A stretch of 64,000 nucleotides of DNA from Limnomonas spitsbergensis (Eukaryota > Chlorophyta > Chlorophyceae > Chlamydomonadales), in assembly GCA_037349105.1 (NCBI GenBank), contig JAYJMM010000114.1:4579501-4643500 (forward strand), in the 5' to 3' direction. The notes beneath the pieces are model-generated. The model had not been told where the DNA came from. It made no database searches and saw only the letters and a list, made by a program, of their open reading frames with translations. Numbering within the stretch: the first letter of the stretch is position 1; every line of letters starts with the position of its first letter. The translations under genes and the position numbers were made by a program. Shown here in pieces: positions 11,382-22,882 of this stretch.

Positions 11382-14300
11382 GTGGGTGCAGGGATGTTTG
11401 TGGTGTGCGATGGGCATGGGGGCGTGCAGGCTGCTAACTGCGTAATCCATGTTCTGCACAGCATCCTGCAGGTGGGTGTGGGGATGTTTGTGGTGTGCGA
11501 TGGGCATGGGGGCGTGCAGGCTGCTAACTGCGTAATCCATGTTCTGCACAGCATCCTGCAGGTGGGTGTGGGGACAATTTTGGTTAGGAAGAAACATATG
11601 CTACAACCAACTGGGGCATGGTGGTTCTGTAAACAACGCTGCTTAATGCGTGGACCAGAACACTGCTTAATGCTGGGACCGCAACGCTGTTGAAAGCGGG
11701 GACCACATCCTTGGCGTCACCATCATGATTGTTGTATCTGGGTCTGGTGCATGGCGAGCACTGGAAACATAAATCCCTTGTCCCTTCTCGCATCCGAGAC
11801 TTAACCCTGAACCGTAAATTCTAAACCCTTACCCGTTATCCCTAATCCCTAAACCCTGAACCCTTAACCCATACAGGCATACAACCATGTCCATACCTGT
11901 ATCCGAGACTCCCGGGGCAGCTGCCAGCCCCTGCTGTCGCGATACCTAATCTTACCTCAAGTTGGAGTGCCGTCATGGCACATGCTAAAAACCTAAAAAT
12001 CTAAACCCTTAACCCTTAACCCTTGCTCCTTCAGCCGAGGCTCCCTGGGCAGCTCCCCGCTGTCCACCGTGCCTGTTCCGATCTTTGAGGTAGACTAAGG
12101 CATATGCTAGAAACCTCAAGCCCTTAACCCTAAACCCTGAACACGAAACCCTCAACCCTGAACTATAAACCCCAAACCTGTATTATCCTTTGTCTCCTAA
12201 GCCGAGACTCCCAGGGAAGCTCCCCGCTGTCCACCGTGCCTGTTCCGATCCTTGGGGTAGAGTGAGGCATATACTCGAAACCTCAAGCCCTAAACATTTA
12301 ATCCTAAACCCCAAACCCTTAACCCTGAACCCTAAACCTTTAACCCTTGTCTCCTCAGCCGAGACTGCCGGAGAACCTCCCCGCTGTCCACCGTGCCTGT
12401 TCCGATCTTTGAGATAGAGTAAGGCATTTCCTCGAAACCTCAAACCCTAAACCTTCAATCCTTAACCCAAACCCTGAACCCTAAAACCTTGCCCCTTCAG
12501 CCGAGACTCCCGAAGAAGCTCCCCGCTGTCCACAGTGCCTGTTCGGACCCAGAGCCTCGGCTGCAGCATGAAAACAACAAGCCGCCTGTGGGATATCTGA
12601 ACGAAGAGGTGGAGGCGTTTGCAAGGCTCGTCCAGAAGGCCGTGTGCGACACGTTCGTCCTGGCAGACCAGAAGTGGATGAGGGAGCACCTTAGCAGGTG
12701 GGAGAGGGGATGGTGCGTAAATGTTGGGTGTGGGCCTAATACATCCTGTATAATGAGGTAAACAAAAATGATGGATGTGGGCCTACATCCTGTATACCGT
12801 AATTAGGTAAACAAATATGATGGATGTGGGCCTACATCCTGTATACCGTAATTAGGTTAACAAATATGATGGATGTGGGCCTACATCCTGTATACCGTAA
12901 TTAGGTAAACAAATATGATGGATGTGGGCCTACATCCTGTATACCGTAATTATGTTAACAAATATGATGGATGTGGGCCTACATCCTGTATACCGTAATT
13001 AGGTAAACAAATATGATGGATGTGGGCCTACATCCTGTATACCGTAATTAGGTAAACAAATATGATGGATGTGGGCCTACATCCTGTATACCGTAATTAG
13101 GTTAACAAAAATGATGGATGTGGGCCTACATCCTGTATACCGTAATTAGGTTAACAAAAATGATGGATGTGGGCCTACATCCTGTATACCGTAATTAGGT
13201 TAACAAAAATGATGGATGTGGGCCTACATCCTGTATACCGTAATTAGGTAAACAAATATGATGGATGTGGGCCTACATCCTGTATACCGTAATTAGGTTA
13301 ACAAATATGATGGATGTGGGCCTACATCCTGTATACCGTAATTAGGTAAACAAATATGATGGATGTGGGCCTACATCCTGTATACCGTAATTAGGTTAAC
13401 AAAAATGATGGATGTGGGCCTACATCCTGTATACCGTAATTAGGTTAACAAAAATGATGGATGTGGGCCTAAATCCTGTATACCGTAATTAGGTTAACAA
13501 ATATGATGGATGTGGGCCTACATCCTGTATACCGTAATTAGGTAAACAAATATGATGGATGTGGGCCTACATCCTGTATACCGTAATTAGGTTAACAAAT
13601 ATGATGGATGTGGGCCTACATCCTGTATAATGAGGTAAACAAATATGATGGATGTGGGCCTACATCCTGTATAATGAGGTAAACAAATATGATGGATGTG
13701 GGCCTACATCCTGTATAATGAGGTAAACAAATATGATGGATGTGGGCCTACATCCTGTATAATGAGGTAAACAAATATGATGGATGTGGGCCTACATCCT
13801 GTATACCATAATTAGGTTAACAAAAATGATGGATGTGGGCCTACATCCTGTATAATGAGGTAAACAAATATGATGGATGTGGGCCTACATCCTGTATAAT
13901 GAGGTAAACAAATATGATGGATGTGGGCCTACATCCTGTATAATGAGGTAAACAAATATGATGGATGTGGGCCTACATCCTGTATACCGTAATTAGGTAA
14001 ACAAATATGATGGATGTGGGCCTACATCCTGTATACCGTAATTAGGTTAACAAAAATGATGGATGTGGGCCTACATCCTGTATACCGTAATTAGGTTAAC
14101 AAATATGATGGATGTGGGCCTACATCCTGTATACCGTAATTAGGTTAACAAAAATGATGGATGTGGGCCTAAATCCTGTATACCGTAATTAGGTTAACAA
14201 ATATGATGGATGTGGGCCTACATCCTGTATACCGTAATTAGGTTAACAAAAATGATGGATGTGGGCCTAAATCCTGTATACCGTAATTAGGTTAACAAAA

Positions 14301-15494
14301 ATGATGGATGTGGGCCTACATCCTGTATACCGTAATTAGGTTAACAAAAATGATGGATGTGGGCCTAAATCCTGTATACCGTAATTAGGTTAACAAAAAT
14401 GATGGATGTGGGCCTACATCCTGTATACCGTAATTAGGTTAACAAAAATGATGGATGTGGGCCTAAATCCTGTAATAAGGTGAACATAAATGATGGATGT
14501 GGGCCTACATCCTGTATACCGTAATAAGGTGAACATAAATGATGGATGTGGGCCTAAATCCTGTAATAAGGTGAACACAAATGATGGATGTGGGCCTACA
14601 TCCTGTATACCGTAATAAGGTGAACATAAATGATGGATGTGGGCCTAAATCCTGTAATAAGGTGAACACAAATGATGGATGTGGGCCTACATCCTGTATA
14701 CCGTAATAAGGTGAACATAAATGATGGATGTGGGCCTAAATCCTGTAATAAGGTGAACACAAATGATGGATGTGGGCCTACATCCTGTATACCGTAATAA
14801 GGTGAACATAAATGATGGATGTGGGCCTAAATCCTGTAATAAGGTGAACATAAATGATGGATGTGGGCCTAAATCCTGTAATAAGGTGAACATAAATGAT
14901 GGATGTGGGCCTAATAAATCCTGTAATAAGGTGAACATAAATGATGGATGTGGGCCTAAATCCTGTAATAAGGTGAACATAAATGATGGATGTGGGCCTA
15001 ATAAATCCTGTGATAAGGTAAGCAAACATTCTTTGGCCTGAAACCTAAATTCTGCAGCTTGGGTCATCCGTAAACCCTATGATCTCAATTGTGTAAGACC
15101 TAGTTAATCCCCAAAACCTGAGCCTGGAAGTCTGTAACCTGTGTCGTCCCTACAAATCTCAACCGTTAACCCGAAATCCTAAACCCCGACACCGGCGTGT
15201 GCCTAGTCCGCTACCATGTCCACGCAGCCACACACAGCCTTTTCTGAAAGGGCCAGGCAGAGCGAACCGGGAGGGGGGGAGGCCAGCGCCGCGAACCAAA
15301 CCATACCCCCAAACCCCGCAACAAGGAGAGACGAGCGGCAAGGAGCACATATCCCAGAGCTTGAGAGGCCGAGTGGGTGCCAACTCAGCATCCCGAGTCA
15401 AGTTGCGAGACTGGGCCGCTGCCTGCTCGGGGGATGCATCTCGGCTTACGGCTGGGGCAGCTGAACGCAGCAAGGTGCCTGCCTGTGATTATTT

Positions 15495-15534
<40 letters not shown>

Positions 15535-18500
15535 GATTATTCCTTCGCGACTCAGCTACATGTCAGCTACAACTTTGCTTCTCTCCAGAGGCCCCAGGTG
15601 TGGCTAGCCATGCTGCTTCGGCCGACGGTCTACGGCTGGGGCAGCCAAACGCAGCTCTTATCAGTGTTCTATATCAGAGCGTACCAGCCAGACCACCTTT
15701 GGTAGGCGGCTGGGCAGCTTGGCAACTTATCCCCTCAACCGCCCACCCTCAACCGCCCACTCTCAACCACCCACCCTCAACCGCCCACCCCCAACCGCCC
15801 ACCCTCAACCGCCCACCCTTAACCGCCCACCCTCAAACGCCCCCTCAACCACCCACCCCCAACCGCCCACCCCCAACCGCCCACCCTCAACCGCCCACCC
15901 TCAACCGCCCACCCTCAACCGTCCACCCTCAACCACCCACCCCCAACCGCCCACCCCCAACCGCCCACCCTCAACCGCCCACCCTCAACCGCCCACCCTC
16001 AACCGTCCACCCTCAACCACCCACCCTCAACCGTCCACCCTCAACCGCCCACCCCCAACCACCGTCCCTCAACCACCGTCCCTCAACCATTCACCCTCAG
16101 CCACCCACCCTCAACCACCCACCCTCTCAACTGACACCTCTCACCTGCCGTCCTCCGCCCCTCTGCAGCGGCAACATGTCGGGGACCACCATATAGCTGG
16201 TTCTGGTGACTGACAGCAGGGTAACTCATACCCTCAACCACCGACTCTCTCAACTGACACCTCTCACCTGCCACCTTCAACCTCCTCTGCAGCGGCAACA
16301 TGTCGGGCACCACGGTGACGCTGATTCTGGTGACTGACAGCTGGGCAACTCATACCCTCAACCACCGACCCTCTCAACTGACACTTCCCACCTGCCACCT
16401 TCAACCCACTTTGCAGCGGCAACATGTCAGGCACCACGGTGACGCTGGTTCTGGTGACGGGTAGCTTGGTGACGGTGGCAAACGTCGGCGATTCTACTGC
16501 GGTGCTGGACACGGGCTGCTCCATGCTGGAGCTTACCCAGTCACACCGCCTGCAGGTGAACACAGATGATGCCAGGTGTTGCCAGGTGTTGCCAGGTGTT
16601 GAAAGATATTGCAAGATGTTGCCAGGTGTTGCAAGGTGTTGCAATATGTTGCCAGGTGTTGCAAGATGTTGCCAGGTGTTGCAAGATGTTGCCATATGTT
16701 GCCAGATGTTGCCAGGTGTTGCCAGGTGTTGCAAGATGTTGCCAGGTGTTGCAAGATGTTGCCAGGTGTTGCAAGATGTTTTGTTACACGTTTTCTGTAT
16801 TGTATATACTGGTACAGTGGATTCGAATACAGGTACATCGTATCATGATTGAATTATTAATAATTTTATGTTGGGGGCGGAAGGCGCGTGGGACCTGCGT
16901 GACTGTGTTTCTTTTTTCCGCTTCAACTTCAACTTCCACCGGCCGCCCAGCGGCCGCCAAAGGCCCAGTCAGGACCGAACCCGGACCGGCCTGCAGCTGG
17001 TAACCAAAGCAGCAAGGCTGGCCAGGAATGGGGCATCCGGTCAGTGTCCGGAAAGTAGCTGACATGTAGCTGACAAGTAGCTGAGTCTCGAAAAAAGAAA
17101 CACTGCTGCGTTTGCCACCCGTTTCAACGCATGTTGGAGCTCACCCAGAGGTTGACGCTGGACGAGCGCATGCAAGACATCCATTTCCGTATGTTCAATA
17201 CCGGTATGGTACTACCCGGCACCGGTATATGTACCATATGTCACGTTCCGCTGAATGAACGGAATTACGCGGCCGTTTTTCTGTGCTGGGGGCGCCAAGG
17301 GCGCAGTATGAGACATTGAGACCTGCCTGCCTGCCACCCCTTCCCCTTCCCCTTCGGGTGGGGTTTTGGGGGGCCAAGCAGGGGGGGGGGTAGACTTCCG
17401 CAAACCAGCATGTCTGCCACCCCTTCCCCTTCCCCTTCCCCTTCCCCTTCCCCTTCGGTGGGGAGGGGGGGGCAAGCAGGGCTGTAGGATAGGATTCTGC
17501 GAATCTGCATGCCTGCCACCCTTTCCCGTTCCCTTTGGGTGGGGATGGGGGGGCCCAAGCAGGAGGGGGGGGTAGAATTCTGCGAACCTACATGTTTGCC
17601 ACCTCTTCCCCTTCCCCTTCGGGTGGGGGTAGGGGGGTCTAAGCAGGGGGGGGGGGTAGAATTCTGCAAACCTGCATGTCTGCCACCCCTTCCCCTTCCC
17701 CTCCCCTTCGGGTGGGGGTTGGGAGAGCCCAAGCAGGGGGATGGGGGGGGGGGGGTAGGATTCTGCAAATCTGCGCGGTCGCCGCGCCGCCGTCGCTAAA
17801 ACATGCCCGGTTTGTTAGATCCTGCGCGGGGGGCAAATCCGTGCACCCATTGCGGCCCCTGCTGGACAGCTGGACCTCAACCCCCTAACCCCCGGCCCCT
17901 ACCCCCTACCCCTGCCTTCAACTTGAAGCCCTAAACCCTAACCCATTGTTGCGCCAGCTGTACGGCAGAGTGCCTGCGGTTGCCTTCACGTAGTACGGCT
18001 GGGAACAAAACCTGCAACCCCTAACCTGCAACCCTTAACCTTAACTCCTGAACCCTAAACATTAAAACCCATTGTCGTGACAGCTGTACGGCTGCCAGAC
18101 AGAGTGCCGGCTCCTGCCTTCTCCTAAAACGGTTGGACCCAAAATCCTGAGCCCTGAACTTTTAACCCGTCATTTCCTGCAGGGCTGCCAGGCAGAGTGC
18201 CTGTGGATGCCTTTACCCAACATGGTTGGGTTCAAAACCCCTTACCCTTAACCCTTAACCCCTAACCCTAAATCCTTAACCCTTAACCCTAACCCGTTGT
18301 TGCGCCAGTGGTAGAACTGCTGGGCAGAGTGCCTGCAGATGCCTTCACACAAAACAGCTAAATCCCAAACCCTAAACCCGAGACCCGTAGCTCCAAATCC
18401 CGAACCCTAAACCCTAAACCCTAACCTGATTGTTGCGTGCAGGGCTGCCCCGCAGAGTGTTTGCGGATGCGTGCAGCGGGCAGCGTCGTCGCCCCGCTGG

Positions 18501-19373
18501 GCCTGCACCTGGAGGGCCCTTCCCTGCCTGGTGAGCACGGCCTGGGCCCTCTGCGCAGCTGGCCGGGCGGGCTGTGTGTGTCCCGCTCCATCGGGGACGT
18601 CGACGGCGGCCCGGACATCTTGCCTCTGCCACACATTAAGCAGGTGGGTGCGGGAAAATGTGTGGATACAGGTGTGGACCCAGGTGTGAACATGGCTATG
18701 TGGGTGGTTTCGTATTCTGTTTGAACAGGGATGTCCAAGGCGGCCCAGACATCTTGCCACTGCCACACATCAAGCAGGTGGGTGTGGGGAAATGTGTGGA
18801 TACATGTGTGGACTGGGGTGTGAACGTGGCTATGAGGGTGGTTCTGTCTCTGTTTAAACAGGGATGTCCAAGGCGGCCCGGACATCCTGCCGCTGCCACA
18901 CGTCAAGCAGGTGGGTGCGGATAAATGTGTGGATATAGGTGTGAATCTTTTGCTAGGACTCAACAAGGCGTGAGACCAGCCGCCCAACCCTAAACCCTGA
19001 AAACCATGCTGATGCTGCGACACATCATTACGTCAAACAGGTGGGTGTGGGGAGATGTGTGGATACAGGTGTGAATCTGGGTGTGATAGTGGTTTTGTGT
19101 CCTGTTCAGACAGGTGTGCTGGTTCCGGAGCCGGGTTGGCGGGTCATTAGGGCAGCATCGTGCGAATGGCGGAGCTGATGCTGGGTCTGATAACTGGGTC
19201 GGACCTGCCGTGCTGGGGCAGGGCGGGTTCAGTGATTGCGGTTGATGGTGGGCCAAATTGCGGGTGTATGCACCGATCTGATTGGGTTCAGATATGGGTC
19301 CCAGGTTTGAGAGTTCATGTTTAAAGGTTAAGGCTTGAAGGCCTGCCCACCTGCCTGCCCACCTGCCTGCCCA

Positions 19374-19428
<55 letters not shown>

Positions 19429-19477
19429 ACCTGCCTGCCTGCCTGCCTGTCCACCTGCCTGCCCACCTGCCTGCCCA

Positions 19478-19537
<60 letters not shown>

Positions 19538-19837
19538 CCCACCTGCCTGCCCACCTGCCTGCCCACCTGCCTGCCTGCCTGCCCACCTGCCTGCCTGCCT
19601 GCCTGCCTGCCTGCCCCTGCCCCTGCCCCTGCCCCTGCCCCTGCCCCTGCCCCTGCCCCTGCCCCTGCCTCTGCCCCTGCCCCTGTCCCTGCCCCTGCCC
19701 CTGCCCCTGCCCCTGCCCCTGCCCCTGCCCCTGCCCCTGCCCCTGCCCATGCCCATGCCCATGCCCCTGCCCCTGCCCCTGCCCCTGCCCCTGCCCCAGC
19801 CCCAGCCCCTGCCCCTGCCCCTGCCCCTGCCTCTGCC

Positions 19838-19916
<79 letters not shown>

Positions 19917-21484
19917 TGTCCAAACATGTGCTGGTTCCGGAGCAGGGCTGTCGCATCATTGTGTCGTCAGATGGGCTGTGGGATGCGGTCTCGTCATCTG
20001 CCTATCTGCCTGCCTGCCCACCTACCTTCCTGCCCACCCACCTGTCTGCCTGCTATCCAAACAGGTGTTGGTTCCGGAGCAGGGCTGCCGCATCATCGTG
20101 GCATCAGACGGGCTGTGGGATGTGGCAAACCCCTCCAAGGCGGTGAGGTTGGTGCGGTCGAGTGACGCCAAGGCCGCGGCTTCACAGCTCATCAGGTGGG
20201 TTGCGTCTCTCGACCATCATTTGTAGATGTGATTGGCAAAGGATTACTGGACAACAAAACGTATTCGGAAAGGAGTAATTGGAAAGCAGTAATTGGAAAA
20301 GAGTAATTGACAAAGGAGCCTCATTAAAAGGAGTTGAGCTGGCATGGGCGATTAAGTTGGTTAATGTATCATCTTGGCAAGAGTGTCAACGGCAAAGGAG
20401 TATTAAAGAGTGAGTCCGTGGTAAAGGAGTGACCTCGGTCATGATCGTTGATGCGAAACCTCCTCTGATCCCCTCCCTTTTCAGGAAATGATTGCTTCTT
20501 TTTTAACAAGCACGTGCGCACCAATAGAGGACAATCATGCTGAACCTGATCCGTATCAGGCCATGTCGTGCTGCCTCGGTGCACTGGCAGCGCCTAGCCT
20601 AGTTTTAGGGTTTCGGGTTACAGGGGGTGTAGGGGTGTAGGGTATAGGGGTTATAGTTATAATAAACCCCAAACCCTTAACCCTAAACTTTTAACCCTGA
20701 ACCCTGGGTGCACTGGCAGCACGAAGCTCGGCAACTCCCCTCTCTGCGCCATTAACCTTGTGTGCTGTGCACACGCATGCAGGCACCTGCACAGCACACA
20801 TCGCAGCATCAGTCGACATCGTCCATGTGTAAGCTCCGGGATTTCACATGTTTCACACATTTCACACGTTCCCCTGATCCACACCTATGATCCTCTCCCC
20901 TCTATGCACCTACTCTTGTGCACGCACACACGCAGGAGCATGCACAGCATCAAAGCAGCTACTCCCCTTCCTCGTCCACAAGTGTGCAGCCACGTGCAGA
21001 ACACAGAGCCCAGGTTATCCCCTCTTCCCAGCTTCTCCCAGCTTCTCCCAGCTTCTCAGCTTCTTCCCAGCTTCTTCCCTCTCTTGCTGAAAACTTGCGC
21101 AGGCACGTATACAGCACGAAGCTCAGTGACGACACCTCGGTCATCATCATCGACGTGCTCCCTCCTGGCCTCCATACCTTCCCCGAAGTTGTGGATCAAC
21201 TGGCGCCGCCATGCCACGGCGATGCCCCGCCGCTGACGCCCGCTGGGGGCGGCGGGGGCGGGGGCGGTCTCTTCTCCTGCTTCTTTGGCGGCGGCGGCGG
21301 CAGCAAGGAGAGCAGCGGGGAGCCCGACAGCGCCTGCTGCGCACCCGGGCATGCCGCTCATTTGGGCCTGCTGTCTAGTGTGGACTGCCTTCATACCTTT
21401 CCCGCGCTGGCAAGCCCAGAGTACCGCCAGGCGTACGACCCGCCGCCGCCGCCGCGGGCCTCCAGCGACTCATCAGTCACGCAG
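11196..21484 (+). CDS. PP2C-type protein serine/threonine phosphatase, plant clade (multi-exon gene)
   Basis: Exons supported: 11196-11381, 12501-12697, 16417-16555, an uncertain small exon near 17145-17188, 18443-18643, 20065-20195 and 21103-21484. Ordered PP2C motifs are all present: KGED and VVCDGHGG (metal-binding Asp), GTTVTLVLV, VANVGDSTAVL, WPGGLCVSRSIGDVD, VASDGLWDV and SDDTSVIIIDVLP. The protein would dephosphorylate Ser/Thr substrates using two Mn/Mg ions. The GLCVSRSIGD and VIIIDVLP forms resemble the Arabidopsis AT1G47380/AT1G68410 group rather than the ABI1 group, from memory. The tail is Gly-rich with CFFGGGGGS. Intron phases agree at the four secure joints checked. Every intron holds decayed copies of neighbouring exon edges. 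The gene may continue to 24544. Confidence 0.8.
11302..11571 (+). repeat. Three 90-bp in-frame tandem copies of the DGHGG exon end plus donor
   Basis: Copies begin at 11302, 11392 and 11482 with exact 90-bp spacing. Each encodes GMFVVCDGHGGVQAANCVI-type sequence and ends in CTGCAG|GTGGGTG. Copies 2 and 3 are nearly identical, so the last duplication is recent. The frame stays open through all three. Confidence 0.9.
11800..12480. repeat. Degenerate telomere-like tract with decoy copies of exon 2 start
   Basis: CCCTAAAC / CCCTGAAC / CCCTTAAC heptamer-like repeats are interleaved with four decayed copies of the exon-2 acceptor and first 40-50 coding bases (near 11905, 12034, 12199 and 12358). 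The shared blocks are CCGAGACTCCC and CCCCGCTGTCCACCGTGCCT. Confidence 0.75.
12501..12697 (+). CDS. PP2C exon 2
   Basis: Acceptor CCCCTTCAG|CCG. Encodes ...AVHSACSDP...GYLNEEVEAFARLVQKAV...DQKWMREHLS and ends in AG (phase 2), matching the single C that starts exon 3 to give Ser. Corresponds to the helical insert after the DGHGG strand in PP2Cs. Confidence 0.7.
12734..15013. repeat. 49-bp minisatellite (about 2.3 kb) in a PP2C intron
   Basis: About 48 copies of a unit centred on ATGATGGATGTGGGCCTACA. The main unit is 49 bp (for example 12771 to 12820). Variants lacking the TACCGTAATTAGG part are 41-46 bp and cluster at 13620-13960 and 14460-15013, so the array has sub-blocks of different age. 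Confidence 0.95.
15478..15540. repeat. (CCTG)n microsatellite
   Basis: Uninterrupted CTGC/CTGCCTGC run within two copies of 'ctgtgattatt'. Confidence 0.9.
15728..16135. repeat. 11-bp minisatellite (CCACCCTCAAC type)
   Basis: About 35 copies of CCGCCCACCCTCAA-like units with C/T and indel variants lie in the intron before PP2C exon 3. Plus-strand open frames across it are repeat artefacts. Confidence 0.9.
16160..16416 (+). repeat. Two truncated upstream copies of PP2C exon 3 start
   Basis: CTGCAGCGGCAACATGTCGG occurs at about 16163 and 16288, each followed by part of the GTTVTL(I/V)LVT coding sequence, then by intron-like 'ctcataccctcaaccaccga'. The full exon follows at 16417. Each copy carries a decoy acceptor. 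Confidence 0.85.
16417..16555 (+). CDS. PP2C exon 3 (VANVGDS motif)
   Basis: Encodes SGTTVTLVLVTGSLVTVANV then GDSTAVLDTG, the central beta-sheet motif of PP2Cs. Starts after TTTGCAG and ends CTGCAG|GTGAAC (phase 0). Confidence 0.8.
16566..16782. repeat. 10-bp minisatellite (GTTGCCAGGT / GTTGCAAGAT)
   Basis: About 21 copies directly after the exon 3 donor. All frames are open in places but have no protein meaning. Confidence 0.9.
17120..17188 (+). CDS. Possible small PP2C exon (RLTLDERMQ) within an exon-junction copy
   Basis: ATGTTGGAGCTCACCCAG repeats the end of exon 3 and runs straight into RLTLDERMQDIHF, which fits the PP2C 'hRLT-D-R' region expected next. A usable exon would be about 17145-17188 with donor GTATGT. 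It is uncertain whether this is the functional exon or an unspliced-junction copy. Confidence 0.4.
17310..17775. repeat. About 95-bp minisatellite, five units, G- and C-run rich
   Basis: Units contain CTGCCACCCCTTCCCCTTCC, a G-run and GTAGAATTCTGC. Unit boundaries are blurred by homopolymer variation. The G-runs could form quadruplexes. Confidence 0.85.
17880..18442 (+). repeat. Telomere-like tract with four decayed copies of exon 5 start
   Basis: Between CCCTAAAC/CCCTTAAC repeats, four copies of the exon-5 edge (pattern GGCAGAGTGCCTGC..TGCCTTCAC) lie near 17960, 18090, 18185 and 18310. The real exon at 18443 has GCAGAGTGTTTGCGGATGCG. Confidence 0.75.
18443..18643 (+). CDS. PP2C exon 5 (GGLCVSRSIGD motif)
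   Basis: Sixty-seven codons, phase 0 at both ends. Encodes the conserved WPGGLCVSRSIGDVDGGPDI region. The donor is AAGCAG|GTGGGT. Confidence 0.85.
18715..19045 (+). repeat. Three downstream copies of exon 5 end with decoy donors
   Basis: Copies end near 18778, 18910 and 19040, each in (A)AGCAG|GTGGGTG or AACAG|GTGGGTG. The first two encode DVQGGPDILPLPHIKQ-type sequence and begin after a decoy acceptor (AACAG|GGATGTCC). A skipped-in copy would be 49 bp and shift the frame. Confidence 0.85.
19110..20064 (+). repeat. Two upstream copies of exon 6 start, separated by CCTG/CCCTGC/TCTG microsatellites
   Basis: GTGCTGGTTCCGGAGC occurs at about 19117 and 19928 before the real exon at 20065. The 19928 copy even encodes IIVSSDGLWDAVSS. 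Between them lie (CCTGC/CCACCTG)n at 19341-19612, (CCCTGC)n at 19613-19835 and (TCTG)n at 19836-19915. Confidence 0.85.
20065..20195 (+). CDS. PP2C exon 6 (ASDGLWDV motif)
   Basis: Encodes VLVPEQGCRIIVASDGLWDV and a helical segment, and ends in phase 2 (AG) which joins the G of the next exon to give Arg. The Asp of SDG is a metal ligand in PP2Cs. Confidence 0.85.
20640..21102 (+). repeat. Telomere-like tract and three decayed copies of the last exon's acceptor edge
   Basis: CAGGCACCTGCACAGCACAC (20781), CAGGAGCATGCACAGCATCA (20934) and a third near 20987 resemble the true edge GCAG|GCACGTATACAGCACG at 21103. Confidence 0.65.
21103..21484 (+). CDS. PP2C exon 7 (SDDTSVIIIDVLP motif) with Gly-rich tail
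   Basis: Begins RHVYSTKLSDDTSVIIIDVL, with the terminal metal-ligand motif of PP2Cs. It continues through a Gly-rich segment and SSVDCLHTF. ACGCAG|GTGTGC at 21484 would splice in phase 0. If unspliced, the frame stops at 21553. Confidence 0.75.
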
Positions 21485-22020
21485 GTGTGCGCCAGCTGTC
21501 TTCATCTTAATTTAAGTACCGTATATACATGGACTGATTCATATATATTTTAGTCAAATTTAAAAAATAATAGGTAACCATGCCGCTACCGGTACCGGTA
21601 TAGGTGTAAAAGCTTTACGTTATAGATTACATAGTACGCAAGGTATGCTAAATTAATACACCGGTAATACAAATGTTATCAATGGAAATGTGAATGATCC
21701 AGGTGCGAGATTCCATTTGCCTTCCCACGGGTATAAACATGAATTTATCTATATTTCAGCTGACCTTCGGACAAGCATTCGAACAAAACTACCGACTTTG
21801 AACTGGAATCTGGACCTGACCTTCGGGATCATTACTATTTGAAATTAACCTTGGGGAGCTGTCCACTCAGCTGCAGCATCAGCCATATGCTAGCATCAGA
21901 GCATCAAGGCATCAGGGCATCAGAGGTCTCTCCTCATTTTTTCTCCATGCTCTTTCATAATACTCTTTCAATTCTCCCATGATCATATTTTTCTCCTCTT
22001 AATGCTGTTTTGCAATGCGC

Positions 22021-22160
22021 TCCCTCTTGTCATTATCTCGTAATTATCTCGTAATTATCTCGTAATTATCTCGTAATTATCTCGTAATATCTCGTAATTA
22101 TCTCGTAATTATCTCGTAATTATCTCGTAACTATCTCGTAATTATCTCGTAATTATCTTA
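22021..22160. repeat. 11-bp tandem repeat TCTCGTAATTA
   Basis: About 12 copies, one shortened. Confidence 0.9.
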
Positions 22161-22690
22161 TAATGCTCTCCTAATTTCCCTCCAATGCTCTCCTAAATCA
22201 ATTCCCTCATTCCATGCCTTGCTATTTCCTCTCCATTTGTCCCCTTTAATTTCATCTTTATTCTTATCGACACTGGTATCACCTAAAATAATAATCTATC
22301 CCTCATCGTTAGGCATAGACACTCCATTTTCTGGGATGTTTACCAGGAGGCACGGTAATTAAAAATTGTTTTCTTTCCGCCTCATTCGTCCCTCGTTATT
22401 CATCCTTACTATTCCTTGTACCCCTTGTATGATCCTCCATAATAAAAAGCATTCCCTTCTTCTAAGGCACAGTCATTGTACATATTTTTAGGATGCTTAC
22501 GAGGAAGCTCACCGGTACTTTAAGTATTCTACAACTCTTAAGTATTCTACAACTCTAACTCTCAACACCCCCTTTGAGGCCTTTCCTCCAGTGGTTGTTA
22601 TATTAAGGCACGATATATGGCGATTCACGATAAAACGGAGGCCAATCGACGCTGGCCGGCACGATCAAACCTAGGTTTTCGCATTCTGCA
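22160..22690. other. AT-rich non-coding stretch
   Basis: No gene, RNA or clear repeat recognised; pyrimidine-rich. Confidence 0.4.
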
Positions 22691-22882
22691 CTGGTGACTG
22701 CTGAGATTGCCTCTCAAACTGCCACTCCGACGATGGTTTAATTGTCAGATACCGTTGCAAAAGGCCATAGCGATGGCGCTTGGAGAACTCTTGAGGGCTC
22801 TGGGACGAACGCCTTCCAAAAATGTTACTTCGAAGACGGCATTTGCGAAGGGAGCGGCTGGTTGGTCGCAACTTAAAGGACC

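Noticed and set aside
12734..15013. Possible CRISPR-like array of regular repeats
   Set aside because: Units are head-to-tail with no unique spacers, in an intron of a eukaryotic gene; it is a minisatellite.
19335..20165. Plus and minus frames of about 200-276 residues over the CCTG/CCCTGC/TCTG arrays
   Set aside because: Pure microsatellite translation (PACLPACL, GRQAGRQA, GAGAGA) without any gene context except the PP2C exon copy at the right end.
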